A DNA stretch of 64,000 nucleotides. Source: Mercurialis annua (taxonomy: Eukaryota > Streptophyta > Magnoliopsida > Malpighiales > Euphorbiaceae). The notes beneath the pieces are model-generated. The model made no database searches, had not been told where the DNA came from, and was given only the letters and a program-made list of their open reading frames with translations. The position numbers were made by a program, and so were the translations under genes. This document shows positions 1-13,150 of this stretch, in pieces (position 1 is the first letter of the stretch; each line of letters begins with the position of its first letter). Location: contig NC_065571.1 of the NCBI RefSeq assembly GCF_937616625.2, forward strand, positions 24,440,201-24,504,200, in the 5' to 3' direction.

Positions 1-1701
1 TCCCCTTTTTAGCTACTTAAGCCTAACATTTACAAACGTTACGAAACAAATCCAAACGTTCGTAATGTCTATAAACATTTGGCTTAAATCACTAAAAGGG
101 TGAAACGTTTGGCTTTGTTTCGTAACGTTTGTAAACGTTTGGCTTAAATCGTTAAAAATGTGAAACGTTTAGATTTATTTCATAACGTTTTAAACGTTTG
201 GTTTTTGTTTTTTTTGTAAACGTTTGGCGTAAATAGCTAGAAAGGTGAAACATTTGGTTTAATTTCGTAACGTTTGTAAACATTTGACTTAAATCGCTAA
301 CAATGTGAAACGTTTGGATTTGTTTCATAACGTTTTAAACGTTTGGTTTTGTTTTGTAACGTTTATAAACGTTTGGCTAAAATCTCTAAAAAGGTGAAAC
401 GTTTGGATTTGTTTCGAAACGTTTCTAAACGTTTGGCTTAAATCGCTAAAAAGGTGAAACATTTGAATTTGTTTCGTAACGTTTGTAAACGTTTGGCTTA
501 AATCGCTAAAAAGGGGAAACATTTGGATTTGTTTCTTAAAATTTCTAAACGTTTGGCTAAAATTGCTAAAAAGGTGAAATGTTTGTCTTTGTTCTTAACG
601 TTTGTGAACGTTTGGCTTAAATTGCTAAAAATATGAAACGTTTGGATTTGTTTCATAACGTTTTAAACATTTGGTTTTGTTTCGTAATGTTTGTAAACAT
701 TTGGATTAAAGTTCTAAAAATGTGAAACGTTTGGATTTGTTTAGTAACGTTTTAAACGTTTGGTTTTGTTTTATAACATTTATAAACATTTGGTTTTGTT
801 TTGTAACGTTTATAAACGTTTGACTTTGTTTCGTATGGTTTGTAAACGTTTGATTTAAATCACATAAAAGGTGAAACGTTTGGTTTTGTTTCTTAATGTT
901 TGTAAAAATTTCAGCTTTGTTTCGTAACGTTTGTAAACGTTTGGCTTAAATTGCTATAAAGGTGAAATGCTTAGATTTGTTTTGTAATGTTTATAAACGT
1001 TAGGCTTAAATCGCTAAAAATAGGAAATGTTTAGATTTGTTTTGTAACGTTTTCAAACGTTTGGCTGAAGTCGATAAAAAAGGGATTTGTTTGGATTTGT
1101 TTCGTAACGTTTTAAACGTTTGGTTTTAATTTCTAAAAAGGTAAAACGTTTTGTTTTGTTTCGTAACGTTTGTAAACGTTTCCTTTAATCGCTAAAAAGG
1201 TAAAACGTTTGGTTTTGTTTCATAAATTTTGTAAACGTTTAACTTAAATCGCTAAAAAGGTGAAAAGCTTGGATTTGTTTCGTAACGTTTGTAAACGTTT
1301 GGCTTAAATTGCTAAAAAGGGGAAACGCTTGGATTTGTTTCATAATGTTTGTAAACATTTGGCTTATATCACTAAAAAGGTGAAACGCTTGGATTTGTTT
1401 CGTAACATTTGTAAACGTTTGGCTTAAACTGCTAAGAAGGTGAAATGCTTGGATTTGTTTCGTAACGTTTGTAAATGTTTGGATTAAATTGCTAAAAAGG
1501 TTAAACGTTTGTCTTAAATCGCAAAAAAGGGGAAACGTTTGGATTTATTTCGTAACGTTTGTAAACGTTTGGCTTAAATCTCTAAAAAGGTGAAACAATT
1601 GGATTTGTTTCATAACGTTTGTAAACGTTTGGCTTAAATTGCTAAAAAGGAGAAACGCTTGGATTTGTTTCGTAACGTTTGTAAACGTTTGGCTTAAATC
1701 G
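1..1701. repeat. Satellite higher-order segment W, partial
   Basis: The array enters the window inside a segment that looks like the later W copies. The variant GAAGTCGATA near 1066 recurs near 3151 and 5122. The segment ends at the first CTAGGGG variant near 1703. Confidence 0.6.
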
Positions 1702-3788
1702 CTAGGGGAAACGTTTGAATATGTTTCGTAACCTTTGTAAACGTTTGGCTTAAATCGCTAAAATGGGGAAACGTTTGGCTTTGTTTCGTAACGTTAGAAA
1801 ACGTTTGTCTTAAATCGCTAAAAATGCGAAATGTTTGGATTTGTTTCGTAACATTTTAAATGTTTGGTTTTGTTTCGTAACGTTTATAAATGTTTGGCTT
1901 ATATCGCTAAAAAGGGGAAACGTTTGGATTTGTTTCGTAACATTTGTAAACGTTTGGCTTAAATAGCTGAAAAGGGGAAATGTTTGGATTTGTTTCGTAA
2001 CGTTTGTAAATGTTTGGCTCAAATCGCTAAAAAGGTGGAACGTTTGAATTTGTTTCATAACGTTTCTAAACGATTGGATTTATTTCTTAACGTTTGTAAA
2101 CATTTGGCTTAAATCACTAAAAAGGTGAAACGCTTGGAATTAGTTCGTAACATTTGTAAACGTTTGGCTTAAATTGTTAAAAAGGTGAAACGCTTGGATT
2201 TGTTTCGTAACGTTTGTAAACGTTTGGATTAAATTGCTAAAAAGGTTAAACGTTTGTCTTAAATCGCAAAAAAGGAAAAACGTTTGGATTTGTTTCGTAT
2301 CGTTTGTAAACATTTGGGTTAAATCGCTAAAAAGGTGAAACACTTGGAGTTGTTTCGTAACGTTTGTAAACGTTTGGCTTAAATCGCTAGGGGATATGTT
2401 TGGATATGTTTCATAACCTTTGTAAACGTTTGGCTTAAATCGCTGAAAAGGTGAAACGTTTGGATTTGTTTCGTAACATTTGTAAACGTTTGGCTTAAAT
2501 CGCTAAAAAGGTGAAACGTTTGAATTTGTTTCGTAACGTTTGTAAATGTTTAGCTCAAATTGCTAAAAAGGTGAAACGTTTGGATTTGTTTCATAACGTT
2601 TCTAAACGATTGGCTTTGTTTCGAAACGTCTGTAAACGTTTGGCTAAAATTGCTAAAAAGGTGAAATGTTTGGCTTTGTTCATAACGTTTGTGAACGTTT
2701 GGCTTAACTTGCTAAAAATGTGAAATATTTGGATTTGTTTCATAATGTTTTAAACGTTTGGTTTTGTTTCGTAATGTTTGTAAACGTTTGGATTAAAGTT
2801 CTAAAAATGTGAAACGTTTGGATTTGTTTAGTAACGTGTTAAACGTTTGGTTTTGTTTTGTAACGTTTATAAACATTTGGTTTTGTTTTGTAACGTTTAT
2901 AAACGTTTGGCTTTGTTTCGTAACGTTTGTAAATGTTTGATTTAAATCGCTACAAAGGTGAAGCGTTTGGTTTTGTTTTGTAACGTTTGTAAAACTTTCG
3001 GCTTTGTTTCGTAATATTTGTAAACGTTTGGCTTAAATTGCTAAAAAGGTGAAACGCTTGGATTTGTTTCGTAATATTTGTAAACTTTTGGCTTAAATAG
3101 CTAAAAATGTTAAATGTTTAGATTTGTTTTGTAACATTTGTAAACGTTTGGCTGAAGTCGATAAAAAGGGGAAACGTTTGGATTTATTTCGTAACGTTTT
3201 AAACGTTTGGTTTTAATTGCTAAAAAGGTAAAACGTTTTGTTTTGTTTCGTAACGTTTGTAAACGTTTCCTTTAATCGCTAAAAAGGTAAAACGTTTGGT
3301 TTTGTTTCATAAATTTTGTAAACGTTTAACTTAAATCGCTAAAAAGGTGAAAAGCTTGGATTTGTTTCGTAACGTTTGTAAATGTTTGGCTTAAATTGCT
3401 AAAAAGGGGAAAAGCTTGGATTTGTTTCGTAACGTTTGTAAACATTTGGATTAAATCACTAAAAAGGTGAAACGCTTGGATTTGTTTCGTAACGTTTGTA
3501 AACGTTTGGCTTAAATTGCTAAAAAGATGAAATGTTAGGATTTGTTTCGTAACGTTTGTAAACGTTTGGATTAAATTGCAGAAAAGGTTAAACGTTTGTC
3601 TTAAATCGCAAAAAAGGGGAAACGTTTAGATTTATTTCGTAATGTTTGTAAACGTTTGGCCTAATTCTCTAAAAAGGTGAAACAGTTGGGTTTGTTTCGT
3701 AACGTTTGTAAACGTTTGGCTTAAATTGCTAAAAAGGCGAAACGCTTGGATTTGTTTTGTAACGTTTGTAAACGTTTGGCTTACATCG
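1702..3788. repeat. Satellite higher-order segment W1 (2,087 bp)
   Basis: It runs from the CTAGGGG variant near 1703 to the one near 3790. A secondary CTAGGGG at about 2388 reappears at about 4475 in the next copy, the same 2,087-bp offset. The minus-strand open frame at 1810-2058 has an 82-codon twin at 3897-4145, also offset by 2,087, which confirms the period. Confidence 0.75.
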
Positions 3789-5754
3789 CTAGGGGAAACG
3801 TTTGAATATGTTTCGTAACCTTTGTAAACGTTTGGCTTAAATCGCTAAAATGGGGAAATGTTTGGCTTTGTTTCGTAACGTTTGAAAATGTTTGTCTTAA
3901 ATCGCTAAAAATGCGAAATGTTTGGATTTGTTTCGTAACATTTTAAATGTTTGGTTTTGTTTTGTAACGTTTATAAATGTTTGGCTTATATCGCTAAAAA
4001 GGGGAAACGTTTGGATTTGTTTCGTAACATTTGTAAACCTTTGGCTTAAATCGCTGAAAAGGTGAAATGTTTGGATTTGTTTCGTAACGTTTGTAAATGT
4101 TTGGCTCAAATCGCTAAAAATGTGGAATGTTTGGATTTGTTTCATAACGTTTCTAAACGATTGGATTTATTTCGTAACGTTTGTAAACATTTGGCTTAAA
4201 TCACTAAAAAGGTGAAGCGCTTGGATTTAGTTCGTAACATTTGTAAACGTTTGGCTTAAATTGTTAAAAAGGTGAAACGCTTGGATTTGTTTCGTAACGT
4301 TTGTAAACGTTTGGATTAAATTGCTAAAAAGGTTAAACGTTTGTCTTAAATCGCAAAAAAGGGGAAACGTTTGGATTTGTTTCGTATCGTTTGTAAACAT
4401 TTGGGTTAAATCGCTAAAAAGGTGAAACAGATGGATTTATTTCGTAACGTTTGTAAACGTTTGGCTTAAATCGCTAGGGGAAACGTTTGGATATGTTTCA
4501 TAACCTTTATAAACGTTTGGCTTAAATCGCTGAAAAGGTGAAACGTTTGGATTTGTTTCGTAACATTTGTAAACGTTTAGCTTAAATCGCTAAAAAGGCG
4601 AAACGTTTGAATTTGTTTCGTAATGTTTGTAAATGTTTGGCTCAAATCGCTAAAAAGGTGAAACGTTTGGATTTGTTTCATAACGTTTCTAAACGATTGG
4701 CTTTGTTTCGAAACGTCTGTAAACGTTTGGCTTAAATTGCTAAAAAGGTGAAATATTTGGCTTTGTTCATAACGTTTGTGAACGTTTGGCTTAACTTGCT
4801 AAAAATGTGAAATATTTGGATTTGTTTCATAACTTTTTAAACGTTTGGTTTTGTTTCGTAATGTTTATAAACGTTTGGCTTTGTTTCGTAACGTTTGTAA
4901 ACGTTTGATTTAAATCGCTACAAAGGTGAAACGTTTGGTTTTGTTTCGTAACGTTTGTAAAACTTTCGGCTTTGTTTCGTAACGTTTGTAAACGTTTGGC
5001 TTAAATTGCCAAAAAGGTGAAACGCTTGGATTTGTTTCGTAATGTTTGTAAACGTTTGGCTTAAATCGCTAAAAATGTGAAATGTTTAGATTTGTTTTTT
5101 AACATTTGTAAACGTTTGGCTGAAGTCGATAAAAAGGGGAAACGTTTGGATTTGTTTCGTAACATTTTAAATGTTTGGTTTTAATTGCTAAAAAGGTAAA
5201 ACGTTTTGTTTTGTTTCGTAACGTTTGTAAACGTTTCCTTTAATTGCTAAAAAGGTAAAACGTTTGGTTTTGTTTCATAAATTTTGTAAACGTTTAACTT
5301 AAATCGCTAAAAAGGTGAAAAGCTTGGATTTGTTTCGTAACGTTTGTAAACGTTTGGCTTAAATTGCTAAAAAGGTGAAACGCTTGGATTTGTTTTGTAA
5401 CGTTTGTAAACATTTAGCTTAAATCACTAAAAAGGTGAAACGCTTGGATTTGTTTCGTAACGTTTGTAAACGTTTGGCTTAAATTGCTAAAAAGGTGAAA
5501 CGCTTGGATTTGTTTCGTAACGTTTGTAAACGTTTTGATTAAAATGCTAAAAAGGTAAAAAGTTTGTCTTAAATCGCAAAAAAGGGGAAACGTTTGTATT
5601 TGTTTCGTAACGTTTGTTAACGTTTGGCTTAAATCGCTAAAAAGGTGAACAGTTGGATTTGTTTCGTAACGTTTGTAAACGTTTGGCTTAAATTGGTAAA
5701 AAGGTGAAACGCTTGGATTTGTTTCGTAACGTTTGTAAACGTTTGGCTTAAATC
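3789..5754. repeat. Satellite higher-order segment W2 (about 1,966 bp)
   Basis: Second W copy, collinear with W1 over most of its length but about 120 bp shorter. It carries the secondary CTAGGGG at about 4475 and GAAGTCGATA near 5122. Confidence 0.7.
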
Positions 5755-8730
5755 GCTAGGGGAAACGTTTCGATATATTTCGTAACCTTTGTAAACGTTT
5801 GTCTTAAATCGCTAAAAAGGTGAAACGTTTGGCTTTGTTCCGTAATGTTTGAAAACGTTTGGCTTAAATCGCTAAAAATATGAAATGTTTCGATTTGTTT
5901 CGTAACATTTGAAATGTTTGGTTTTGTTTCGTAAGGTTTATAAATGTTTGGCTTATATCGCTAAAAAGGTGAAACGTTTGGATTTGTTTCGTAACATTTG
6001 TAAACGTTTGGCTTAAATCGCTAAAAAGGTGTAACGTTTGCATTTGTTCCGTAACATTTGTAAATGTTTGGCTCAAATCGATAAAAAGGTGAAACGTTTG
6101 GATTTGTTTCATAACGTTTCTAAACGATTGGCTTTGTTTCGTAACGTCTGTAAACGTTTGGGTTAAATATCTAAAAATGTGAAACGTTTGGATTTGTTTC
6201 GTAACATTTGTAAACGTTTGGCTGAAATCGCTAAAAAGGTGAAACGTTTGGATTTGTTTCGTAACGTTTTTAAATGTTTGGCTCAAATCGCTAAAAAGGT
6301 GAAACATTTGGATCTGTTTCATAATGTTTCTAAACGATTGGCTTTGTTTCGTAACGTTTGTAAACGTTTGGGTTAAATATCTAAAAATGTTAAACGTTTG
6401 GTTTTGTTTCGTAACGTTTGTAAACGTTTGGCTTAAATCGCTAAAAAAGTAAAACGTTTGGTTTTGTTTCGTAACATTTGTAAACGTTTGAATTAAATGG
6501 CTAAAAATAGGAAACGTTTGGATTTGTTTTTTAACGTTTTAAACGTTTGGTTTTGTTTTGTAATGTTTATAACCGTTTGCTTTTGTTTCGTAACGTTTAT
6601 AAACGTTTGGTTTTGTTTCGTAATATTTGTAAAACGTTTGGCTTTGTTTTGTAACGTTTGTAAACGTTTGGTTTAAATTGCTAAAAAGGTGACACGCTTT
6701 GATTTGTCTCAAAACTTTTGTAAACGTCTGGCTTAAATTGCAAAAAATATGAAACGTTTGGATTTGTTTCGTAACGTTTAAATATTTGCTTTAAATTGCT
6801 AAAGAGGCGAAAAACATAATTTTGTTTTGTAATGTTTGTTAACGTTTGGCTTAAATCGCTAAAAAGTTGAAACGTTTGGATTTGTCTCGTAACGTTTGTA
6901 AATGTTTGATTAAAATCGCTAAAAAGGTCAAACGTTTGGATTTGTTTCTTAACGTTTGTAAACGTTTGGCTTAAATTGCTAAAAAGGTGAAACACTTGGA
7001 TTTGTTTCGTAACGTTTGAAACGTTTGGCTTAAATCGCTAAAAAGGTGAAACGCTTGGATTTGTTTCGTAACGTTTGTAAACATTTGGCTTAAATTTCTA
7101 AAAAGGTGAAACGCTTGGATTTGTTTCGTTACGTTTGTAAACGTTTGGCTTAAATTGCTAAAAGTGTGAAACGCTTGGATTTATTTCTTAACGTTTGTAA
7201 ACGTTTGGTTTATATTGCTAAAAAGGTTAAACGCTTATATTTGTTTCGTAACGTTTCAAAACGTTGGGCATTAATTGCTAAAAAGGAGAAACACTTGGAT
7301 TTGTTTCGCAACGTTTGTAAACGTTTGGCTTAAAATGCTAAAAAGGTAAAACGCTTGGTATTGTTTCGTAATTTTTGTAAACGTTTGGCTTAAATCTCTA
7401 AAAATGTGAAACGTTTTGATTTGTTTCGTAACGTTTTAAACGTTTTGTTTTGTTTCGTACCGTTTGTAAACGTTTGGCTTTTATCGCTAAAAAGGGGAAA
7501 CATTCGTATTTGTTTCTTAACATTTCTAAACGTTTGGCTTAAATTGCTAAAAAGGTGAAATGTTTGGCTTTGTGAACGTTTAGCTTAAATTGCTAAAAAT
7601 GTGAAACATTTGAATTTGTTTCATAACGTTTAAAATGTTTGGTTTTGTTTCGTAATGTTTGTAAACGTTTGGATTAAAATTCAAAAAATGTGAAACGTTT
7701 GGATTCGTTTAGTAACGTTTTAAACGTTTGGTTTTGTTTTGCAACATTTATAAACATTTGGTTTTGTTTTGTAACGTTTATAAACGTTTGGCTTTGTTTC
7801 GTAACGTTTGTAAACTTTTGATTTAAATCGCTAAAAAGGTGAAACGCTTGGATTTGTTTCGTAACGTTTGTAAACTTTTGATTTAAATCGCTAAAAAGGT
7901 GAAACGTTTGGCTTTGTTTCGTAACGTTTGTAAAACTTTCGGCTTTGTTTCGTAACGTTTGTAAACGTTTGGCTTAAATTGCTAAAAAGGTGAAACGCTT
8001 GGATTTGTTTCGTAATGTTTGTAAACGTTTGGCTTAACTCGCTAAAAATGTGAAATGTTTAGATTTGTTTTTTAACTTTTGTGAACGTTTGGTTGAAGTC
8101 GATAAAAAGGGGAAACTTTTGGATTTTTTTCGTAACGTTTTAAACGTTTGGTTTTAATTGCTAAAAAGGTAAAACATTCTGTTTTGTTTCGTAACGTTTG
8201 TAAACGTTTCCTTTAATCGCTAAAAAGGTAAAACGATTGGTTTTGTTTCATAAATTTTGTAAACGTTTAACTTAAATCGCTAAAAAGGTGAAAAGCTTGG
8301 ATTTGTTTCGTAACGTTTGTAAATGTTTGGCTTAAATTGCTAAAAAGGTGAAACGCTTGGATTTGTTTCGTAACATTTGTAAACATTTGGCTTAAATCAC
8401 TAAAAAGGTGAAACGCTTGGATTTGTTTTGTAACGTTTGTAAACGTTTGGCTTAAATTATTAAAAAGGTGAAACACTTGGATTTGTTTCGTAACGTTTGT
8501 AAACATTTGGATTAAATTGCTAAAAAGGTTAAACTTTTTTCTTAAATCGCAAAAAAGGGGAAACGTTTAGATTTGTTTCGTAAAGTTTGTAAACGTTTTC
8601 CTTAAATTGCTAAAAAGGTGAAACAGTTGGATTTGTTTCATAACGTTTGTAAACGTTTGACTTAAATTGCTAAAAAGGTGAAACGCTTGGATTTGTTTCG
8701 TAACGTTTGTAAACGTTTGGTTTAAATACG
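5755..8730. repeat. Satellite higher-order segment Z0 (about 2,976 bp)
   Basis: First Z-type segment. Its 152-codon shadow frame at 5864-6322 is matched at 23847-24305, and the segment markers show the same offset (about 17,984 bp). GAAGTCGATA lies near 8097, late in the segment, as in the other Z copies. Confidence 0.7.
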
Positions 8731-9845
8731 TAGGGGAAACGTTTGGATATGTTTCGTAACCTTTGTAAACGTTTGGCTTAAATCGCTAAAAAGGTGAAAC
8801 GTTTGGCTTTGTTCCGTAAAGTTTGAAAACGTTTGGCTTAAATCGCTAATAATGTGAAATGTTTGAATTTGTTTCGTAACATTTTAAATTTTTGGTTTTG
8901 TTTCGTAACGTTTATAAATGTTTGGCTTAAATCGCTAAAAAGGTGAAACGTTTGGCTTTGTTCCGTAAAGTTTGAAAACGTTTGGCTTAAATCGCTAATA
9001 ATGTGAAATGTTTGAATTTGTTTCGTAACATTTTAAATTTTTGGTTTTGTTTCGTAACGTTTATAAATGTTTGGCTTATATCGCTAAAAAGGTAAAACGT
9101 TTGGATTAGTTTCGTAACATTTGTAAACGTTTTGCTTGAATCGCTAAAAAGGTGAAACATTTGGATTTGTTTCGTAACGTTTGTAAATGTTTGGCTCAAA
9201 TCGCTAAAAAGGTGAAATTTTTGGATTTGTTTCATAACGTTTCTAAACGATTAGCTTTGTTTCGTAACATCTCTAAACGTTTGTAAAACTTTCGGCTTTA
9301 TTTCATAACGTTTGTAAACGTTTGGCTTAAATTACTAAAAAGGTGAAACGATTGGATTTGTTTCGTAAGGTTTGTAAACGTTTGGCTTAAATTGCTAAAA
9401 ATGTGAAATGTTTAGATTTGTTTTGTAACGTTTGTAAAACGTTTGGTTTTGTTTCATAAATTTTATAAACGTTTAACTTAAATCGCTAAAAAGGTGAAAA
9501 GCTTGGATTTGTTTCATAACGTTCGTAAATGTTTGGCTTAAATTGCTAAAAAGGTGAAACGCTTGGATTTATTTTGTAACATTTGTAAACATTTGGCTTA
9601 TATCACTAAAAAGGTGAAACGATTGGATTTGTTTCGTAACGTTTGTAAACGTTTGGCTTAAATTGCCAAAAAGGTGAAACGTTTGGATTTATTTCGTATC
9701 GTTTTTAAACGTTTGGCTTAAATCGCTAAAAAGGTGAAACAATTAGATTTGTTTCGTAACGTTTGTAAACGTTTGGCTTAAATTGCTAAAAAGATGAAAT
9801 GCTTGGATTTGTTTCGTAACGTTTGTAAACGTTTGACTTAAATTG
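8731..9845. repeat. Satellite higher-order segment P0 (short, about 1,115 bp)
   Basis: P-type segment, about 430 bp shorter than P1 and P2. It lacks the GAAGTCGATA portion those copies carry, and it contains a local 149-bp tandem duplication (8791-9088). Confidence 0.6.
8791..9088. repeat. Local tandem duplication, 149 bp x 2
   Basis: 8791-8939 is repeated at 8940-9088 almost without change, including unusual variants (GTTCCGTAAAGTTTG, TCGCTAATAATG). The copies differ only near the end. This points to a recent local duplication inside P0. Confidence 0.85.
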
Positions 9846-11315
9846 CTAGGGGAATTGTTTGGATATGTTTCGTAACCTTTGTAAACGTTTGGCTTAAATT
9901 GCTAAAAAGGGAAAACGTTTGGCTTTGTTCCGTAACGTTTGGCTTAAATTACTAAAAATGTGAAATGTTTGGATTTGTTTCGTAACATTTTAAATGTTTG
10001 GTTTTGTTTCGTAACGTTTATAAATATTTGGCTTATATCGCTAAAAAGGACAAACGTTTGGATTTGTTACGTAACATTTGTAAACGTTTGGCTTAAATCA
10101 CTAAAAAGGTGAAACGTTTGGATTTGTTTCGTAACGTTTGTAAATGTTTGGCTCAAATTTGCTAAAAAGGTGAAATGTTTGGATTTGTTTCATAACGTTT
10201 CTAAACGATTGGCTTTGTTCGTACCGTTTGTGAACGTTTGGCTTAAATTGCTAAAAATGTAAAACATTTGGATTTGTTTCATAACTATATAAACGTTTGG
10301 TTTTGTTTCGTAATGTTTATAAATGTTTGGATTAAAATTCTAAAAATGTGAAACGTTTGTATTTGTTTAGTAATGTTTTAAACGTTTGGTTTTGTTTTGT
10401 AACGTTTATAAACATTTGGTTATGTTTTGTAACGTTTATAAACTTTTGGCTTTGTTTCGTAACGTTTGTAAACGTTTGATTTAAATCGCTTAAAAGGTGA
10501 AACGCTTGGTTTTGTTTCGTAACGTTTGTAAAACTTTCGGCTTTGTTTCGTAACGTTTGTAAACATTTGGCTTAAATTGCTAAAAAGGTGAAACGCTTGA
10601 ATTTGTTTCGTAATGCTTGTAAACGTTTGGCTTAAATTGCTAAAAATGTAAAATGTTTAGATTCGTTTTGTAACGTTTGTAAACGTTTGGCTGAAGTCGA
10701 TAAAAAGGGGAACCGTTTGGATTTGTTTCGTAACGTTTTAAACATTTAGTTTTAATTGCTAAAAAGGTAAAACGTTTTGTTTTGTTTCGTAACGTTTGTA
10801 AACGTTTCCTTTTATCGCTAAAAAGGTAAAACATTTGGTTTTGTTTCATAAATTTTATAAACGTTTAACTTAAATCGCTAAAAAGGTGAAAAGCTTGGAT
10901 TTGTTTCGTAACATTCGTAAATGTTTGGCTTAAATTGCTAAAAATGTGAAACGCTTGGATTTGTTTTGTAACGTTTGTAAACATTTGCTTAAATCACTAA
11001 AAAGGTGAAACGCTTGGATTTGTTTCGTAACGTTTGGCTTAAATTGCTAAAAAGATGAAATGCTTGGATTTGTTTCGTAACGTTTGTAAACGTTTTGATT
11101 AAATTGCTAAAAAGGTTAAACGTTTCTCTTAAATCGCAAAAAAGGGGAAACGTTTGGATTTGTTTCGTAACATTTGTAAACGTTTGGCTTGAATCGCTAA
11201 AAAGGTGAAACAATTGGATTTGTTTCGTAACATTTGTAAACGTTTGGCTTAAATTGCTAAAAAGGTGAAACGCTTGGATTTGTTTCGTAACGTTTGTAAA
11301 CGTTTGGCTTAAATC
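9846..11315. repeat. Satellite higher-order segment Q0 (1,470 bp)
   Basis: Q-type segment. GAAGTCGATA lies about 849 bp after the marker, against about 845 bp in Q1 and 847 bp in Q2. It ends at the CTAGGGG near 11317. Confidence 0.7.
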
Positions 11316-13150
11316 GCTAGGGGAAACGTTTGGATATGTTTCGTAACTTTTGTAAACGTTTGGCTTAAATTGCTAAAAAGGGGAAACGTTTGGCTTTGTT
11401 TCGTAACGTTTGGCTTAAATCGCTAAAAATGTGAAATGTTTGGATTTGTTTCGTAACATTTTAAATGTTTGGTTTTGTTTCGTAACGTTTGTAAACGTTT
11501 CGATTAAACCGCTAAAAAGGAGAAACGTTTGGATTTGTTTCATAACATTTGTAAATGTTTGTCTTAAATCTCTAAAAAGGTGAAGCGTTTGTTTTTGTTT
11601 CGTAACGTTTGTAAATGTTTGGCTCAAATCGCTAAAAAGGTGAAACTTTGGATTCTTATCATAACGTTTTTAAACGATATGCTTTGTTTCGTAACGTCTG
11701 TAAATGTTTGGCTTAAATATGTAAAAATGTGAAATGTTTGGATTTGTTTCGTAACATTTGGAAACGTTTGGCTTAAATCGCTAAAAAGGTGAAACTTTTG
11801 GATTTGTTTCATAACGTTTGTAAATGTTTGGCTCAAATCGCTAAAAAGGTGAAACGTTTGGATTTGTTTCATAATGTTTTTAAACGATTGGCTTTGTTTC
11901 GTAACGTTTGTAAATGTTTGGGTTAAAAATGTTAAACATTTGGTTTTGTTTCGTAACGTTTGTAAACGTTTGGCTTAATTCGCTAAAAAGGTAAAACGTT
12001 TGGTTTTGTTTCGTAACATTTGTAAACGTTTGGCTTAAATGGCTAAAAATGTGAAACGTTTCGATTTGTTTCTTTACGTTTTAAACGTTTGGTTTTGTTT
12101 TTGCAACGTTTATAACCGTTTGCTTTTGTTTCGTAACGTTTATAAACGTTTGGTTTTGTTTCGTAACGTTTGTAAAACGTTTGGCTTTGTTTTGTAACGT
12201 TTGTAAACGTTTGGTATAAATTGCTAAAAAGGTGACACGCTTTGATTTGTCTTAAAACTTTTGTAAACGTTTGGATTTGTTTCGTAACGCTTTAAGCATT
12301 TGGTTTAAATTGCTAAAGAAGTGAAACGGGTAATTTTGCTTTGTAACGTTTGGCTTAAATCGCTAAAAAGGTGAAACGTTTGGATTTGTTTCGTAAAGTT
12401 TGTAAATCTTTGATTCAAATCGCTAAAAAGGTCAAATGTTTGGATTTGTTTCGTAACGTTTGTAAACGTTTGGCTTAAATTGCTGAAAAGGGGAAACACT
12501 TGGATTTGTTTCGTAACGTTTGAAACGTTTGCCTTAAATCGCTCAAAAGGTGAAAGCGCTTGGATTTGTTTCGTAACGTTTGTAAACGTTTGGCTTAAAT
12601 TGCTAAAAAGGTGAAACGCTTGGATTTATTTCGTAACGTTTTTAAACGTTTGGCTTAAATCTCTAAAAAGGTGACACGTTTGGATTTGTTTTTTAACGTT
12701 TGTAAACGTTTGTCTTAAATCGCTAAAAAGGTGAAACGTTTGTTTTTGTTTCGTAACGTTTGTAAACGTTTGGCTTAAATCGCTAAAAATGTGAAACGTT
12801 TGGATTCTTTTTGTAACGTTTTAAAAGTTTGGTTTTGTTTCGTAACTTTTGTAAACGTTTGGCTTAAATCGCTAAAAAGGTGAAACGTTTGTAAACATTT
12901 GGATTAAATCGCTAAAAATGTGAAACAATTGGATTTGTTTCGTAACGTTTTAAACGTTTTGTTTTATTTCAAAAACGTTTGTAAACGTTTGGCTTAAATC
13001 GTTAAAAAGGTGAAACGTTTGGTTTTGTTTCGTAACATTTTAAACATTTGGTTTTGTTTCGTAACGTTTATAAACGTTTGGCTCAAATCGCTAAAAAGGT
13101 GAAACACTTGGATTTGTTTCGTAACGTTTGTAAACGTTTGGCTTAAATCG
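11316..13150. repeat. Satellite higher-order segment Y1 (1,835 bp)
   Basis: Y-type segment. Its shadow frame at 12305-12499 recurs at 22874-23068 and 33459-33653, each about 0.99 kb after the segment marker. Y resembles the first half of Z but lacks the GAAGTCGATA part. Confidence 0.7.
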
